This document shows positions 42,782 to 52,838 of a DNA stretch of 64,000 bases, piece by piece; position 1 is the stretch's first letter, and each line of letters starts with the position of its first letter. The notes under the pieces are model-generated. The model saw only the letters and a program-made list of their open reading frames with translations, had not been told where the DNA came from and did no database searches. A program made the position numbers and the translations under genes. This stretch comes from Halorussus salinisoli. GTDB taxonomy: Archaea; Halobacteriota; Halobacteria; Halobacteriales; Haladaptataceae. The stretch spans positions 94,591 to 158,590 of the forward strand of contig SZNP01000009.1 in the NCBI GenBank assembly GCA_005239435.1, given 5' to 3'.

Positions 42782-43522
42782 ATGGCAACCACGTCACGAG
42801 GCTTCGTAAACGGCATGGCGAACAGGGCGAATCCCGCCTTCGCGGCCGGAGTCGTCGCGGTCCCGCTGGTGGCGCTGGTCTACGCCGTCACCGTCGGCCC
42901 GCTCCAGCATCTGAACTACGTTCACGTGATGGCGGGGGTACTGTGGACCGGCATCGACCTCTTCCTGGGACTGGTCCTCGGACCGGTCGTCGGCGGACTC
43001 GACACCGAGAAGAAGGCGGCGGTGTTCCGGCGGCTCACCCCGAAGACGACGTTTCTGATGCCGTCGCTGGCGACCGTAACCATCTTCGGCGGCGTCACGC
43101 TCGCGCAGGACCTCGGAAAGTTCCCCCACGCCGACCCGTGGATCGCGCTGATGAGTACCGCGATCGCACTGCCCGTCGTCCTGCTGGTCGCCGCGCAGTT
43201 CGACGCGCTGACCGACCGGCGAACCCTCGGCGTCTTCGGCGTCGTGGGCGTCGGCCACGCGGCGTGGTTGGCCCGGACGCTCCCCGAGTTCGCGATGACT
43301 TCTCACGAGATCGCGGCGGCGCTCGGCATCGTGACCATGCTATCGATTCTCGGCTTCGGCGTGCTGTTGCCCGGCGAACTGCGGATGTACCGGGAGATGA
43401 CCTCCGCGAACCCCGACGAGGAACTCATCGGTGCCATCGGGATGCGCAACGCCAAACTGGCCGGCGTGCAGGGGACGCTCCAGTTGGCGATCATCTTCGT
43501 GATGGTGTACGTCCGGTTCTGA
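42782..43522 (+). CDS. Multi-pass membrane protein, conserved in haloarchaea
   Basis: A 246-residue protein with about seven hydrophobic segments: about 20-45 (AAGVVAVPLVALVYAVTV), 53-72 (HVMAGVLWTGIDLFLGLVLG), 90-110, 125-145, 150-170, 180-200 and 225-245. Histidines near helices (LNYVHVMAGVLW, GVGHAAWL) could bind haem or metal, as in DUF2269/CopD-like proteins, but this is a guess. Monocistronic, convergent with nothing. The start is 90 bases after the LLM stop. Confidence 0.6.
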   Translation: MATTSRGFVNGMANRANPAFAAGVVAVPLVALVYAVTVGPLQHLNYVHVMAGVLWTGIDLFLGLVLGPVVGGLDTEKKAAVFRRLTPKTTFLMPSLATVTIFGGVTLAQDLGKFPHADPWIALMSTAIALPVVLLVAAQFDALTDRRTLGVFGVVGVGHAAWLARTLPEFAMTSHEIAAALGIVTMLSILGFGVLLPGELRMYREMTSANPDEELIGAIGMRNAKLAGVQGTLQLAIIFVMVYVRF

Positions 43523-43628
43523 GACCGTCTCGACCCGAACTTTCGACTACCGACCGATACACGCGTACATAACAAGCCCCCTGCCGAGAGCAGTAGGACT
43601 TTTGACCGCCCACTGTAACGTCTTCCAC

Positions 43629-44399
43629 ATGACCGCGACCCGCGAAATCCTGTTGACGAACGACGACGGGATAGATAGCCCCGGTATCCGCGCCCTCTAC
43701 GACGCCCTCTCGGAGGTCGGCAACGTCACGACCGTCGCGCCCGCCGACGACCAGAGCGCTGTCGGGCGAGCGATGACGTACGAGGTGCCGGTCCACGAAC
43801 ACGAACTCGGCTACGCCCTGGAGGGGACGCCCTCCGACTGCGTGGTCGCGGGACTCGCGGAACTCGGCCCGTACCCCGACATCGTGGTTTCGGGGTGCAA
43901 CGAGGGTGCGAACATCGGCGCGTACGTCCTCGGGCGTTCGGGCACCGTCAGCGCCGCGGTCGAGGCCGCCTTCTTCGGCGTGCCCGCCATCGCGGCGTCG
44001 CTTCACGTCCCCCAGAGCGAGTGGCCCCGCGAGACGGAGGTCGAGGAGTACAGCGAGGTCGCCGAGGCGGTCCGCTATCTCGTGGAGCACGCACCCGACG
44101 CGGGCGTCTTCGAGGAAGCCGAGTACCTCAACGTCAACGCACCGCTACCGAGTGAGGGTCACACCCCGATGGTCGTCACCCGACCGTCGCACGTCTACGA
44201 CATGGACGCGAGCGAGGAGGACGGCGTGGTCACCCTCCACGACCACACGTGGGAGCAGATGGACGGCGAGAGTCTGCCCGACCCCGAAGGCACCGACCGC
44301 CGGGCGGTCTACGAGGGCAAAATCAGCGTCTCGCCGCTGACCGCGCCGCACACGACCGAGCGTCACGAGTCGCTGGACGAACTGGCGGAACGGTTCTGA
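43629..44399 (+). CDS. surE: 5'/3'-nucleotidase SurE
   Basis: A 256-residue phosphatase of nucleoside 5'- and 3'-monophosphates. The metal site LLTNDDGIDSPGIRALYDAL, VAPADDQSAVGRAMT, VVSGCNEGANIGAYVLGRSGTV and SAAVEAAFFGVPAIAAS are diagnostic. It is about the usual size. I chose ATG 43629 rather than 43602 because the family begins two residues before the first strand. A ribbon-helix-helix gene follows 59 bases downstream. Confidence 0.95.
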   Translation: MTATREILLTNDDGIDSPGIRALYDALSEVGNVTTVAPADDQSAVGRAMTYEVPVHEHELGYALEGTPSDCVVAGLAELGPYPDIVVSGCNEGANIGAYVLGRSGTVSAAVEAAFFGVPAIAASLHVPQSEWPRETEVEEYSEVAEAVRYLVEHAPDAGVFEEAEYLNVNAPLPSEGHTPMVVTRPSHVYDMDASEEDGVVTLHDHTWEQMDGESLPDPEGTDRRAVYEGKISVSPLTAPHTTERHESLDELAERF

Positions 44400-44426
44400 A
44401 CGAAGAGCCGAGGTACACGTTGGCAA

Positions 44427-44436
44427 GATTTATCTA
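44427..44436 (+). promoter_or_regulatory. TATA-like box of the ribbon-helix-helix gene
   Basis: GATTTATCTA lies about 27 bases upstream of ATG 44459, at the spacing of a leaderless transcript. It sits inside the 59-base gap after surE, so the regulator is probably transcribed on its own. Confidence 0.5.
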
Positions 44437-44458
44437 ACGGTACTGAGAATAGAGAGGT

Positions 44459-44881
44459 ATGGTCAAGAGTACAGTCCGATTTCCCGAACCCGTAGTCGAG
44501 GAAATCGAAGCACTCGTCGACGAAGGCGTCGTGGAGAGCAAATCCGAGTTCCACCGCTTCTGTTCGGAGTACGTCCTCGCACAACTCGACTCCGACTACG
44601 AACCGAAGACGCTCGACTTCGACGCCCTCAGAGACGAGCTTATCACCCAGTCTTCCGGCCCCTCGGACGCCGACAGCGTCTCGTTCCTCGAATCCGTCCT
44701 GGTCGTTCGGAAGTACGCGCTCCGAGGGAACATTCAGGACGCCGAGGACTTCATCGACCACCACTACGACCCCCACGAGCGAGACGCCGTACTCCTCGAA
44801 GAACTCCTCTCGTTCTACCACGAGTCGGCACCCGATTCGGCCTCCACGCCGCGACATTCGATCAGTCCCGAACGTCGGTGA
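44459..44881 (+). CDS. Ribbon-helix-helix transcriptional regulator
   Basis: A 140-residue protein. Residues about 1-45 form a MetJ/CopG-type ribbon-helix-helix: strand MVKSTVRFP, helix 1 PVVEEIEALVDEG, helix 2 SKSEFHRFCSEYVLA. The C-terminal part (about 50-125) is acidic and helical, with no family recognised. It might be a haloarchaeal global regulator of the CdrL type, but I cannot tell from the sequence. DNA target unknown. Confidence 0.75.
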   Translation: MVKSTVRFPEPVVEEIEALVDEGVVESKSEFHRFCSEYVLAQLDSDYEPKTLDFDALRDELITQSSGPSDADSVSFLESVLVVRKYALRGNIQDAEDFIDHHYDPHERDAVLLEELLSFYHESAPDSASTPRHSISPERR

Positions 44882-44947
44882 AATCGGAACCCCGCCTCGG
44901 ACTTCGCCGTGGAAGGTATCCCGTCCGCCGACACGTCAGTCGTTTTC

Positions 44948-46117
44948 TCAGGGCGTCAGCACCACCTTGATGCACCCGTCCTCCTTGTCACGGAAGGTTT
45001 CGTACATCTCCGGGCCGTTCTCTAACGGTTCCTGATGAGTGACGACGAAGGACGGGTCGATGTCACCGTCCTCGATTCGCTCCAAAAGCGGGTCGAGATA
45101 GCGTTGGACGTGCGTTTGCCCGGTCTTGACCGTCAGGGCTTTGTTCATCAGTGAGCCGAACGGGAGGTCGTCCACGTGCCCGAGATACACGCCGGGAACC
45201 GAGAGCGTCCCGCCCTTTCGACAACACCGAATCGCCTGTCGAAGCACGTGTGGCCGGTCGGCCTCCAGGTGCATCTCCTGTTTCACCTTGTCTACGACCC
45301 CAGTGACGCCCGTACCGTGCGCTTCCGTCCCGACCGCGTCGATGCAACGGTCCGGGCCGCGACCCCCGGTCATCGCCATCAGACGGTCGTAGACGTCCTC
45401 TTCCTCGAAGTCGATGGTCTCGGCGTCCCCGTGTTCTCGTGCCATCTGTAGGCGCTCCGGTACTCGGTCGATGGCGACCACTCGGCCAGCGCCGAGCATC
45501 CACGCACTCTGGATAGCGAACTGCCCGACCGGTCCGCACCCCCAGACGGCGACCGTGTCACCCTCCTCGATGTCGGCGTTTTCGGCGGCCATGTACCCCG
45601 TCGGGAAGATGTCCGAGAGGAACAGCACTTGCTCGTCCGGTAGGTCGGAGTCGATTTTGACCGGGCCGACGTCGGCGTACGGCACCCGCAAATACTCCGC
45701 CTGACCGCCGGCGTATCCGCCCATCATGTGGGAGTAGCCGAACAACCCGGCGGGCGACTGACCCATCATCTTGCGGGCGATTTCCGCGTTCGGGTTCGAG
45801 TTGTCACAGAGAGAGTAGAGGTCCTCCTCGCAGAACCAACACGAGCCACAACTGATGGTAAAGGGCACGACCACTCGGTCGCCTTCCTGTAGATTCTCGA
45901 CGGCGCTTCCGACTTCGACCACCTCGCCCATCGGTTCGTGGCCAAGCACGTCGCCCTCCTGCATCGTCGGCACGTAGCCGTCGTACAGGTGGAGGTCGGA
46001 GCCGCAGATGGCGGTGGCGGTGATCTCGATTATCGCATCGTGCGGATTGACGATTTCGGGGTCGGGGACGGTATCGACGCGGACGTCCCCTTCGCCGTGC
46101 CAGCAGAGTGCCCTCAT
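44948..46117 (-). CDS. Zinc-dependent alcohol dehydrogenase
   Basis: A 389-residue medium-chain dehydrogenase. Catalytic zinc ligands are in ICGSDLHLYDG and GHEPMGEVVEVGS, the structural zinc site is SCGSCWFCEEDLYSLC, and the NAD(P) motif is VAVWGCGPVGQFA. Near residue 245 is MTGGRGPDRCIDAVG, which is common in formaldehyde-dehydrogenase-like members. No glutathione or mycothiol gene is adjacent, so the substrate is open. Monocistronic, divergent from nothing in the first 220 bases. Confidence 0.9.
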   Translation of the reverse strand: MRALCWHGEGDVRVDTVPDPEIVNPHDAIIEITATAICGSDLHLYDGYVPTMQEGDVLGHEPMGEVVEVGSAVENLQEGDRVVVPFTISCGSCWFCEEDLYSLCDNSNPNAEIARKMMGQSPAGLFGYSHMMGGYAGGQAEYLRVPYADVGPVKIDSDLPDEQVLFLSDIFPTGYMAAENADIEEGDTVAVWGCGPVGQFAIQSAWMLGAGRVVAIDRVPERLQMAREHGDAETIDFEEEDVYDRLMAMTGGRGPDRCIDAVGTEAHGTGVTGVVDKVKQEMHLEADRPHVLRQAIRCCRKGGTLSVPGVYLGHVDDLPFGSLMNKALTVKTGQTHVQRYLDPLLERIEDGDIDPSFVVTHQEPLENGPEMYETFRDKEDGCIKVVLTP

Positions 46118-46339
46118 CGTCTCCCCCAGAGTCGTTCACGTCCACCGATTCCTACAGGCCGTCGTCTCGGAGACTGCGCCGTCCGCACTGGATATTTATT
46201 TGTCACTTTCTCCCCCTCGTTACTGACGACCACAGAAGATTTAGTAAAGATAGTGGCCTCTGCTACGAGCGGTTACTCTCGCTCGTCGCTCCGGAAAACA
46301 CCGTTTCTCAGCGGGTGGTGCTGTTATTCGTCCGAGATT

Positions 46340-46852
46340 TCACCCTGTCGATTGGACTTCACCGGATTCGGATCGTGATACAGCGTCGCCTCGCCGGCGC
46401 TTCCGCGCCCAGCGAAACGTGACACCGACAACGAACCCGAGCGTGGCGAGGACGACTGCTTCGGGAAACGTGCGTTCGAACGCCGCAACAGGGTCGAGAC
46501 GATAGTTTTCGACTCCGCTGAGAGACGTAATCGTCCAACTGACGTTTCCGTAAACGGGACTCCATCCGAGGAGTGTGCTCGGGAGAAACCCTTCGTTCAG
46601 ATAGGCGTGAAGCGCGGCGAGGCCGATAACGGAGAACGCGCCTGTCGCGTGCCAACTGGGAAGGTATTCATCGAGGAGGAACACCTGGTGAAGCGCCTCG
46701 ATAAGGCCGTTCTCGAAGCTCGTGAGGAAGAGAAGATACTCCAATATCAGGCTGGCCGTAACGAACCCACCTGCAAGTACGAGTGCTCGTCGCGTCCTCG
46801 TCCACTCCTTGCCCAAAATCAGGTCGACGAGTCGGTCGGACCGGAGAGCCAT
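46340..46852 (-). CDS. Membrane protein of unknown function
   Basis: A 170-residue protein with hydrophobic segments at about 25-45 (LVLAGGFVTASLILEYLLFL), 68-85 (HATGAFSVIGLAALHAYL) and 128-148 (PEAVVLATLGFVVGVTF), and a basic/Ser-rich C-terminus. No family recognised. It marks the left edge of a more AT-rich segment that lacks conserved haloarchaeal genes, which suggests an accessory region. Confidence 0.6.
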   Translation of the reverse strand: MALRSDRLVDLILGKEWTRTRRALVLAGGFVTASLILEYLLFLTSFENGLIEALHQVFLLDEYLPSWHATGAFSVIGLAALHAYLNEGFLPSTLLGWSPVYGNVSWTITSLSGVENYRLDPVAAFERTFPEAVVLATLGFVVGVTFRWARKRRRGDAVSRSESGEVQSTG

Positions 46853-47251
46853 ACGGCGTAGTTGTTACTCGAATAACTAATAATCATCTCTCCGAAAGGA
46901 TTCGACCCGAGATTGTACGCTATCGAGTCTCTCGCTGTTCGACCTTGCTCAGAGAGACAATATCTATAATAGATTAGACTAAATATGAGGGTGTCTTTTC
47001 CGGGTTCTGCTCTAAAGCAGTAGTTGGCAATACGATTTCCTGACAACGATAATGGACACGTCTCTGGTCGTCCGTTAGCTGGGTTCCGAGGAACCATTGG
47101 CAGTTTGACTTCTAAGAGATGATTACAGAGGAAAAGTGGCATTCATTGGTAGCTCTGAATTGACAGTAATAAATATTCCAAAACGTAAACGATAGAAACT
47201 ATCCTAGTGTGTTATGTTAACTATTAGCATGATTATTGTAGGTGGGAAGCA
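46853..47251. other. 399-base AT-rich intergenic region
   Basis: Clearly A/T-rich compared with the flanks, with no frame of normal composition. Promoters for both divergent genes are likely here; on the right are a TTATGTTAACTATTAG patch (about 47211-47227) and GGTGGG (47241-47246) just before the ATG at 47252. Confidence 0.5.
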
Positions 47252-47989
47252 ATGACGTCACACAAACCGGTCTCACGCCGAAGCGTCCTCCGAAAGGGAG
47301 CAGTAGCCACGGGAGCGGTCGTCTTCGGAGGAACGGCAGTCGTTGGTAGTTCAGTAGCGCACGATGAGCAATCTGGAGTCGTCGCACAAATCGAGAGTCA
47401 CGGCCACTACGCGTGGTTCCCGTTGGGACCCGAGTCGTGGGGGCGGTCAGCTACACCGTACGATATGCAAGACGGGGACAGTCGATGGCTGGCACAGCCA
47501 CAGTCCGATGGCAGCGTACGCTGTCTCGCGCAGAACCTCGGGACGGAGCCGCCGAACCGGAATACGGGATTCGACGTACATCTCGGGCGGCTTGGCACGA
47601 TTGAAACCGTGACCGTCACCTCACGAACGCTCCGGACCCCGCGCTGGGGACCCGCCGAATTGTTCCTCGGCCTGTACTTGGACAAAGATGATAGCGGTGA
47701 GTTCGGGAATTGGGAGCCCAACGACGACGGAACGGAGAGTGCTCTTGGCTCCGATACTGACGATGAAGGGCTCCTGTTTTCAGCCGCAAGCGGAGAGGTG
47801 ACTATCGACGGCGACACCGTATTCCGCCTTATTAATGCGGGAACCGAGGCGACACTGACCGAGTTGCAGGAGGGAACTGTTGAGGGTATCTCTGGGGAGA
47901 CACTTGCCGCTCTCTATATCGGCGTCATCAACGGCGGAGAGGGCACAGACGAAGTAGTTGTCGAAGACATGCACGTCTCTCGGTCATAG
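47252..47989 (+). CDS. Tat-exported protein of unknown function
   Basis: A 245-residue protein. The signal reads SRRSVLRKGAVATGAVVFGG, ending in SSVAHD; there is no lipobox cysteine. The mature part is Gly/Asp-rich and beta-like, with LGLYLDKDDSGEFGNWEPND, a possible Ca2+-binding loop, and DTVFRLINAGTEATLTEL. A chaperone-like or surface-layer role is possible but not shown. The gene lies in the AT-richer accessory stretch and its codons are less GC-biased than the window average. Confidence 0.65.
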   Translation: MTSHKPVSRRSVLRKGAVATGAVVFGGTAVVGSSVAHDEQSGVVAQIESHGHYAWFPLGPESWGRSATPYDMQDGDSRWLAQPQSDGSVRCLAQNLGTEPPNRNTGFDVHLGRLGTIETVTVTSRTLRTPRWGPAELFLGLYLDKDDSGEFGNWEPNDDGTESALGSDTDDEGLLFSAASGEVTIDGDTVFRLINAGTEATLTELQEGTVEGISGETLAALYIGVINGGEGTDEVVVEDMHVSRS

Positions 47990-48227
47990 ATTGGCCGTTG
48001 AGACTCTCTTTGGTGTTAAAGGGTCATTCGTCGAGATTGCTATCAGTTCGCCCTCTGTCGGTTTCCACATTATGTCTTTGTTCTATCTTGTTCAGGTCTC
48101 GGTTGATGTTACAGATTCTGACTTCCTTGCCGGTTTCGGCCCCCTCGAGGACCGCTTCTACGTGATGGATATGTAGTGAATGTGTCTGTTCGGAGTCGTG
48201 ATACTTTTGCGTGTTCGTAGCGTTGCC

Positions 48228-48488
48228 ATGGTCATCCAGATGGCTCCGTTCGAATGGCTGACCCCCGAACGAGTGATGAAATCGCTGGGATTATTCGCGA
48301 GTTTTGGCTTACTTGGTGTAGGAGTTCTGAATATCTATCTTGGTCTCGTCACTTCTACTGATTTTGTTCTGTTCGGTGTAGATGCGCTACTGATGGCTGG
48401 TGGTTTGCAAGTGATCGCTGGAATCTTCTTCCTGATTAACGAGCATATGTTCCGGCCGCGAGTACCCTCCCGAAATCGGAGCAATTGA
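48228..48488 (+). CDS. Small membrane protein
   Basis: An 86-residue protein with two hydrophobic helices (about 18-36, GLFASFGLLGVGVLNIYLG, and about 43-66, LFGVDALLMAGGLQVIAGIFFL). GC content counted over 48241-48480 is 118 of 240 bases (49%), far below the rest of the window, with many A/T-ending codons, so recent transfer is plausible. Starts at 48180 or 48240 are also possible. Confidence 0.55.
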   Translation: MVIQMAPFEWLTPERVMKSLGLFASFGLLGVGVLNIYLGLVTSTDFVLFGVDALLMAGGLQVIAGIFFLINEHMFRPRVPSRNRSN

Positions 48489-48810
48489 ACGGGGTTTCAT
48501 CTCCGCTCTCTGTTACGCCATGAGTACGGTTGCCTCACTGTTATCGAGTAAATGAGGCGGAGAGAGAATCTAACAGTATGTTCTACCGCTTGTCACGTTG
48601 CTCAACTTTGTTCAGGTAGCTGAAATCCAGCACGGATTCTCCTGAAACTTTGGGGAATCGGTCCAAGTGAAATCCTTCTAATCCGGGGAGAGAGGCCTTA
48701 GATACGCCGTACATATAAATGAACGACTGGGTAACCGCGCGATAAGGGTATGGTGCGGTAACTCGTAGCACAGGTATGGACACGCCGCTCGACGAGGGAT
48801 AGTTCGTAAC
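48489..48810. other. 322-base AT-richer intergenic region
   Basis: No coding frame convincing on composition. CATATAA near 48711-48717 could be a promoter element but lies about 100 bases from the next ATG. A minus-strand frame here ends in a chorismate-mutase-like word (LNKVEQR) but lacks any other match. Confidence 0.4.
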
Positions 48811-50223
48811 ATGCCAGAACCACAAACCGAAATAGACGAAGAAACCGTCCAAGGATTCGGCGCAGAGCTGCGAGGCGAAGTCCTTCGCCAAGGGGACGCG
48901 GGCTACGACGAAGCGCGCACAATTTGGAACGGGATGATCGATAAACGGCCAGCCCTCATTGCCCAGTGTGCGGGCGCCGCGGACGTGATCACGGCAGTGA
49001 ACTTCGCCCGAGAGTACAACCTTGAAATCGCTGTGCGCGGCGGCGGCCACAACGTCGCCGGCACCGCCGTCTGCGACGACGGCATCGTTATCGACCTCTC
49101 AGCGATGCGGGCCGTGTGGGTCGACCCACGCGCGCGGACCGCCCGGGTACAGGGCGGTGCCCTGTGGAGTGACGTGGACCACGAGACCCAGGCCCACGGA
49201 CTTGCGACCACGGGCGGCATCGTCAGTCACACCGGCGTTGCCGGGCTTACCCTCGGCGGCGGAATCGGCTGGCTGATGCGCAAGCACGGCCTCACCGTCG
49301 ACAACCTGCTCTCCGCCGATGTGGTGACCGCCGATGGCGAGTTCGTCCGAGCCTCGGAAGACGAGCACTCGGACCTGTTTTGGGCGTTGCGGGGAGGTGG
49401 TGGAAACTTCGGGATTGTGACCTCCATTGAGTTCGCCCTCCACCCTGTCGGTCCCACTGTACTCGCCGGCCCCGTGTTCTGGCCAGCGGACGACACCGCC
49501 GACATGCTGCGCTTCTACCGCGACTTCGTGCGGGATACGCCCGACGAGCTGGGGACTATCGTCAAGTTCGGGACCATCCCTCCTCTCCCGGTTGCCCCCG
49601 AGGAGATTCACTGGCGACCCGCCGTGGCCATCAACGCCTGCTACGCCGGTCCGATCGAGGAGGGTAAGAGCGTACTCCGACCGCTGCGCGAACACGGCAC
49701 ACCGCTTCTCGACTTGGTCTCTCCCGAGCCGTATGTGGCGCATCAGAGCGGGACCGACAGCACCGTTCTCCATGGGTGGCACTACTACTGGAAGTCAACC
49801 GACTTGCCCGAACTGTCCGACGACCTAATCGACGTGTTCGTCAACCACGCCTTCTCGGCGGAATCACCCCGTTCGTACTCGGTGCTGTTCCATCTCGGCG
49901 GAGCGGTGAGCCGGGTCGATAATGACGCCACCGCCTACACCGGTCGGCACGCGCCTCACAACATCAACATCAATGGCGTGTGGCGTCCCGACGAGACGGA
50001 CGAGTTCGCCGAGTCGGAGACCGAGTGGGTCCGTCGATTTTTGGACGCACTCGAACCGTATCGAGAGGGCGTCTACGTGAATTTCCTCGATGCCGATGAC
50101 GGCACCCAACGGGTCCGTGAAGCCTACGGTGAGCACACCTACCGGCGGCTCGCCGAGATCAAGGTCGAATACGACCCCGACAACGTGTTTCACCTCAACC
50201 AGAACATCGAGCCTACAGGCTGA
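48811..50223 (+). CDS. FAD-binding oxidoreductase (berberine-bridge/PCMH type)
   Basis: A 470-residue flavoprotein. The PCMH-type FAD domain shows AVRGGGHNVAGTAVCDDGIVIDLS (His for covalent FAD), THTGVAGLTLGGGIGWLMRKHGLT with the Gly-rich loop, and ALRGGGGNFGIVTSIEF. The C-terminal BBE domain ends VEYDPDNVFHLNQNI. No signal peptide. Substrate unknown; relatives oxidise sugars or alkaloids. It lies in the accessory stretch with no operon partners. Confidence 0.88.
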   Translation: MPEPQTEIDEETVQGFGAELRGEVLRQGDAGYDEARTIWNGMIDKRPALIAQCAGAADVITAVNFAREYNLEIAVRGGGHNVAGTAVCDDGIVIDLSAMRAVWVDPRARTARVQGGALWSDVDHETQAHGLATTGGIVSHTGVAGLTLGGGIGWLMRKHGLTVDNLLSADVVTADGEFVRASEDEHSDLFWALRGGGGNFGIVTSIEFALHPVGPTVLAGPVFWPADDTADMLRFYRDFVRDTPDELGTIVKFGTIPPLPVAPEEIHWRPAVAINACYAGPIEEGKSVLRPLREHGTPLLDLVSPEPYVAHQSGTDSTVLHGWHYYWKSTDLPELSDDLIDVFVNHAFSAESPRSYSVLFHLGGAVSRVDNDATAYTGRHAPHNININGVWRPDETDEFAESETEWVRRFLDALEPYREGVYVNFLDADDGTQRVREAYGEHTYRRLAEIKVEYDPDNVFHLNQNIEPTG

Positions 50224-50535
50224 CGGTTCTTGACCAAGCTGGCACTCAGCCTTTCGCACCGATACTGCATTCCTTCAAGTGGCCGTCACAGAAGGGTTCA
50301 CACTCCGACGCTGTCTTGCGGTCGATGTCCGTGTAATTGACTTCTTTATGTTAAGTGTGGGAACATTAATCGCCTGATTGGATACAGCACATGTTAATTG
50401 TTAACGTGAATCACGTCAAGTATTCTGTGACGGGCTCATACCAGTCACCAATTCACCGACGAAGGAAAGCGCAACTGCCGGAAGAAAATCGTCGTGCTAT
50501 ATTCTACGTGCAGGCCTTCAGAACCCCGTTTTCGA
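50224..50535. other. 312-base AT-richer intergenic region
   Basis: Contains GTTAATTGTTAACGTGAATC near 50394-50413, which includes the short palindrome TTAATTGTTAA. No frame of normal composition and no RNA gene seen. It closes the accessory stretch before the chorismate mutase gene. Confidence 0.4.
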
Positions 50536-50798
50536 CTACCGAGACTCCCTTTGCTCCACCTTGTTCAACTCTATCAACAGCCTGAAAATCGCTTTCACGA
50601 GGTTCGCGTCCACGCCGAACTGCTCGGCGTTCTCGCCCGCGCGGTCCATCACGCGCTGTTCTTGGTCCTCGTCGGTCGTCGGCATCTCCCGTTCGGCCTT
50701 GACCTGCGCGACCGTCTCGGCCACGTAGGTCCGGCGGGCGATGAGTTCGACTATCTCTCTGTCGATGCTCTCGATTTCCTCGCGGAGTTCCCCGAGGT

Positions 50799-51656
<858 letters not shown>

Positions 51657-51677
51657 GTCCGGCACTCTCTCGCGGGA

Positions 51678-51687
51678 CGTATTGACG
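51678..51687 (-). promoter_or_regulatory. aroK: TATA-like box of the aroK-aroQ operon
   Basis: CGTCAATACG on the minus strand is centred about 27 bases upstream of ATG 51656. The sequence is only moderately A/T-rich; the spacing is the main support. Confidence 0.4.
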
Positions 51688-51757
51688 CTGGTGGTTGGTG
51701 CAATCGACTCGTCGAGCGAGTACGGAGCGATGATGCGATTTAGGTTCCGTTCGGTAG

Positions 51758-52705
51758 CTACCGGTAGCCTAACGCTCGAAGTCGCTCTTCCATCTCCGAG
51801 TCGTCCATCGTCTCCGTAGTTTTGCTCGGTACGTCTGCTCTCGTCTCTCTGCGGGTTTCGTGTGGCATCACTAACCACGGGACTCGCACGAGCGACGGAT
51901 GAGTGAGACCCGGCGGATGGCCCCACATCTTCGCCGGAATGGGTCGCATGCGCTCGCCGAACATGTTGCCGTGGTCCGTCGAGACGACGACTTTTCCCGC
52001 GATGGAGTCTCGAATGCGTTGGACGTGCGGCAGCGCGATTTCGAGATTTTCTTCGTACGCTTCACGTATCGCCGCCGGGTCTTCGGTCGCCAATCGATAG
52101 CGCAGTCGCACCCAGAGCGAGAGTTCGGAGGACGAGTCGTCACTCGACGACTCGTCCCCGGCCAGACCGGCGTGAGTGATTCGTCGTCCCGTGTCACCGA
52201 TGAACGGCGTGTGGGGTTGCATGAAGTGACTGATGATACGCTTGTGCGGATACTCCTCGGCGGCGTCGATCGTCGCCTCCGCCATCGTCTCGGGCGGAAC
52301 CGTCCGCAACTCCTCGTCCCACCCCCAGTCGAGTACGTCGACTATATCGTGAAATACCCCCTCTCCTTTGAGCGATTCGGCGTGCGGATTTGCCGATACG
52401 TACACCGTGTCGTGATACTGACCGTCGGCGAAGTTCCGTTCGATAAACTCGCTACTGTGGCTTCCGAGCGACGAGACGGTAGTCAGATCGCCGTCCAACC
52501 AACTGCACTTCTCGAAGGTGTCGAACCGGCAACCGTCGAGCAGAATTAACGTGTCCCAGTCTTGGTCCATCACGTGGATTCCGTCCTTCTCCGACAGTTT
52601 TCGGTTGAGTTTCATCGTTTGCCACGCCGCTTCTCCCAGAAGCACTTTCGGATTTCGGAGCATCCGTCTCGCGTTCCGTAACGTAATCTTCGAGCCCATG
52701 ACCAT
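51758..52705 (-). CDS. Sulfatase-like (alkaline phosphatase superfamily) protein
   Basis: A 315-residue cytosolic protein. LILLDGCRFDTFE, PHAESL, HFMQPHTPFIGDT and VVVSTDHGNMFGERM match the metal-binding pattern of the sulfatase/phosphodiesterase superfamily, but the CxPSR sulfatase nucleophile motif is missing. Haloarchaeal relatives often sit near glycan genes; none is adjacent here. The start may be 52705 or 52699 (MGSK). An unlinked upstream TATTAAAC patch (about 52738-52746) may be its promoter. Confidence 0.78.
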   Translation of the reverse strand: MVMGSKITLRNARRMLRNPKVLLGEAAWQTMKLNRKLSEKDGIHVMDQDWDTLILLDGCRFDTFEKCSWLDGDLTTVSSLGSHSSEFIERNFADGQYHDTVYVSANPHAESLKGEGVFHDIVDVLDWGWDEELRTVPPETMAEATIDAAEEYPHKRIISHFMQPHTPFIGDTGRRITHAGLAGDESSSDDSSSELSLWVRLRYRLATEDPAAIREAYEENLEIALPHVQRIRDSIAGKVVVSTDHGNMFGERMRPIPAKMWGHPPGLTHPSLVRVPWLVMPHETRRETRADVPSKTTETMDDSEMEERLRALGYR

Positions 52706-52838
52706 CTACACCATCTACAGTTGACTACTCCCGTATGGTGTTTAATAACCTTTCAATCTGCAAATCTGAATCGTCATTCACGGCCCGTTCGTGCGAAGAA
52801 ACGCACTCCTTTTCCCCTGCCCGGACGAAATCTCGACC

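Noticed and set aside
48583..49050. A minus-strand 155-codon frame that ends with a chorismate-mutase-like word
   Set aside because: Most of it overlaps the FAD oxidoreductase gene antisense, and only the short word LNKVEQR matches; chance or a decayed fragment.
50391..50585. A 64-codon frame upstream of chorismate mutase
   Set aside because: Wrong composition and overlap with the end of the real mutase gene.
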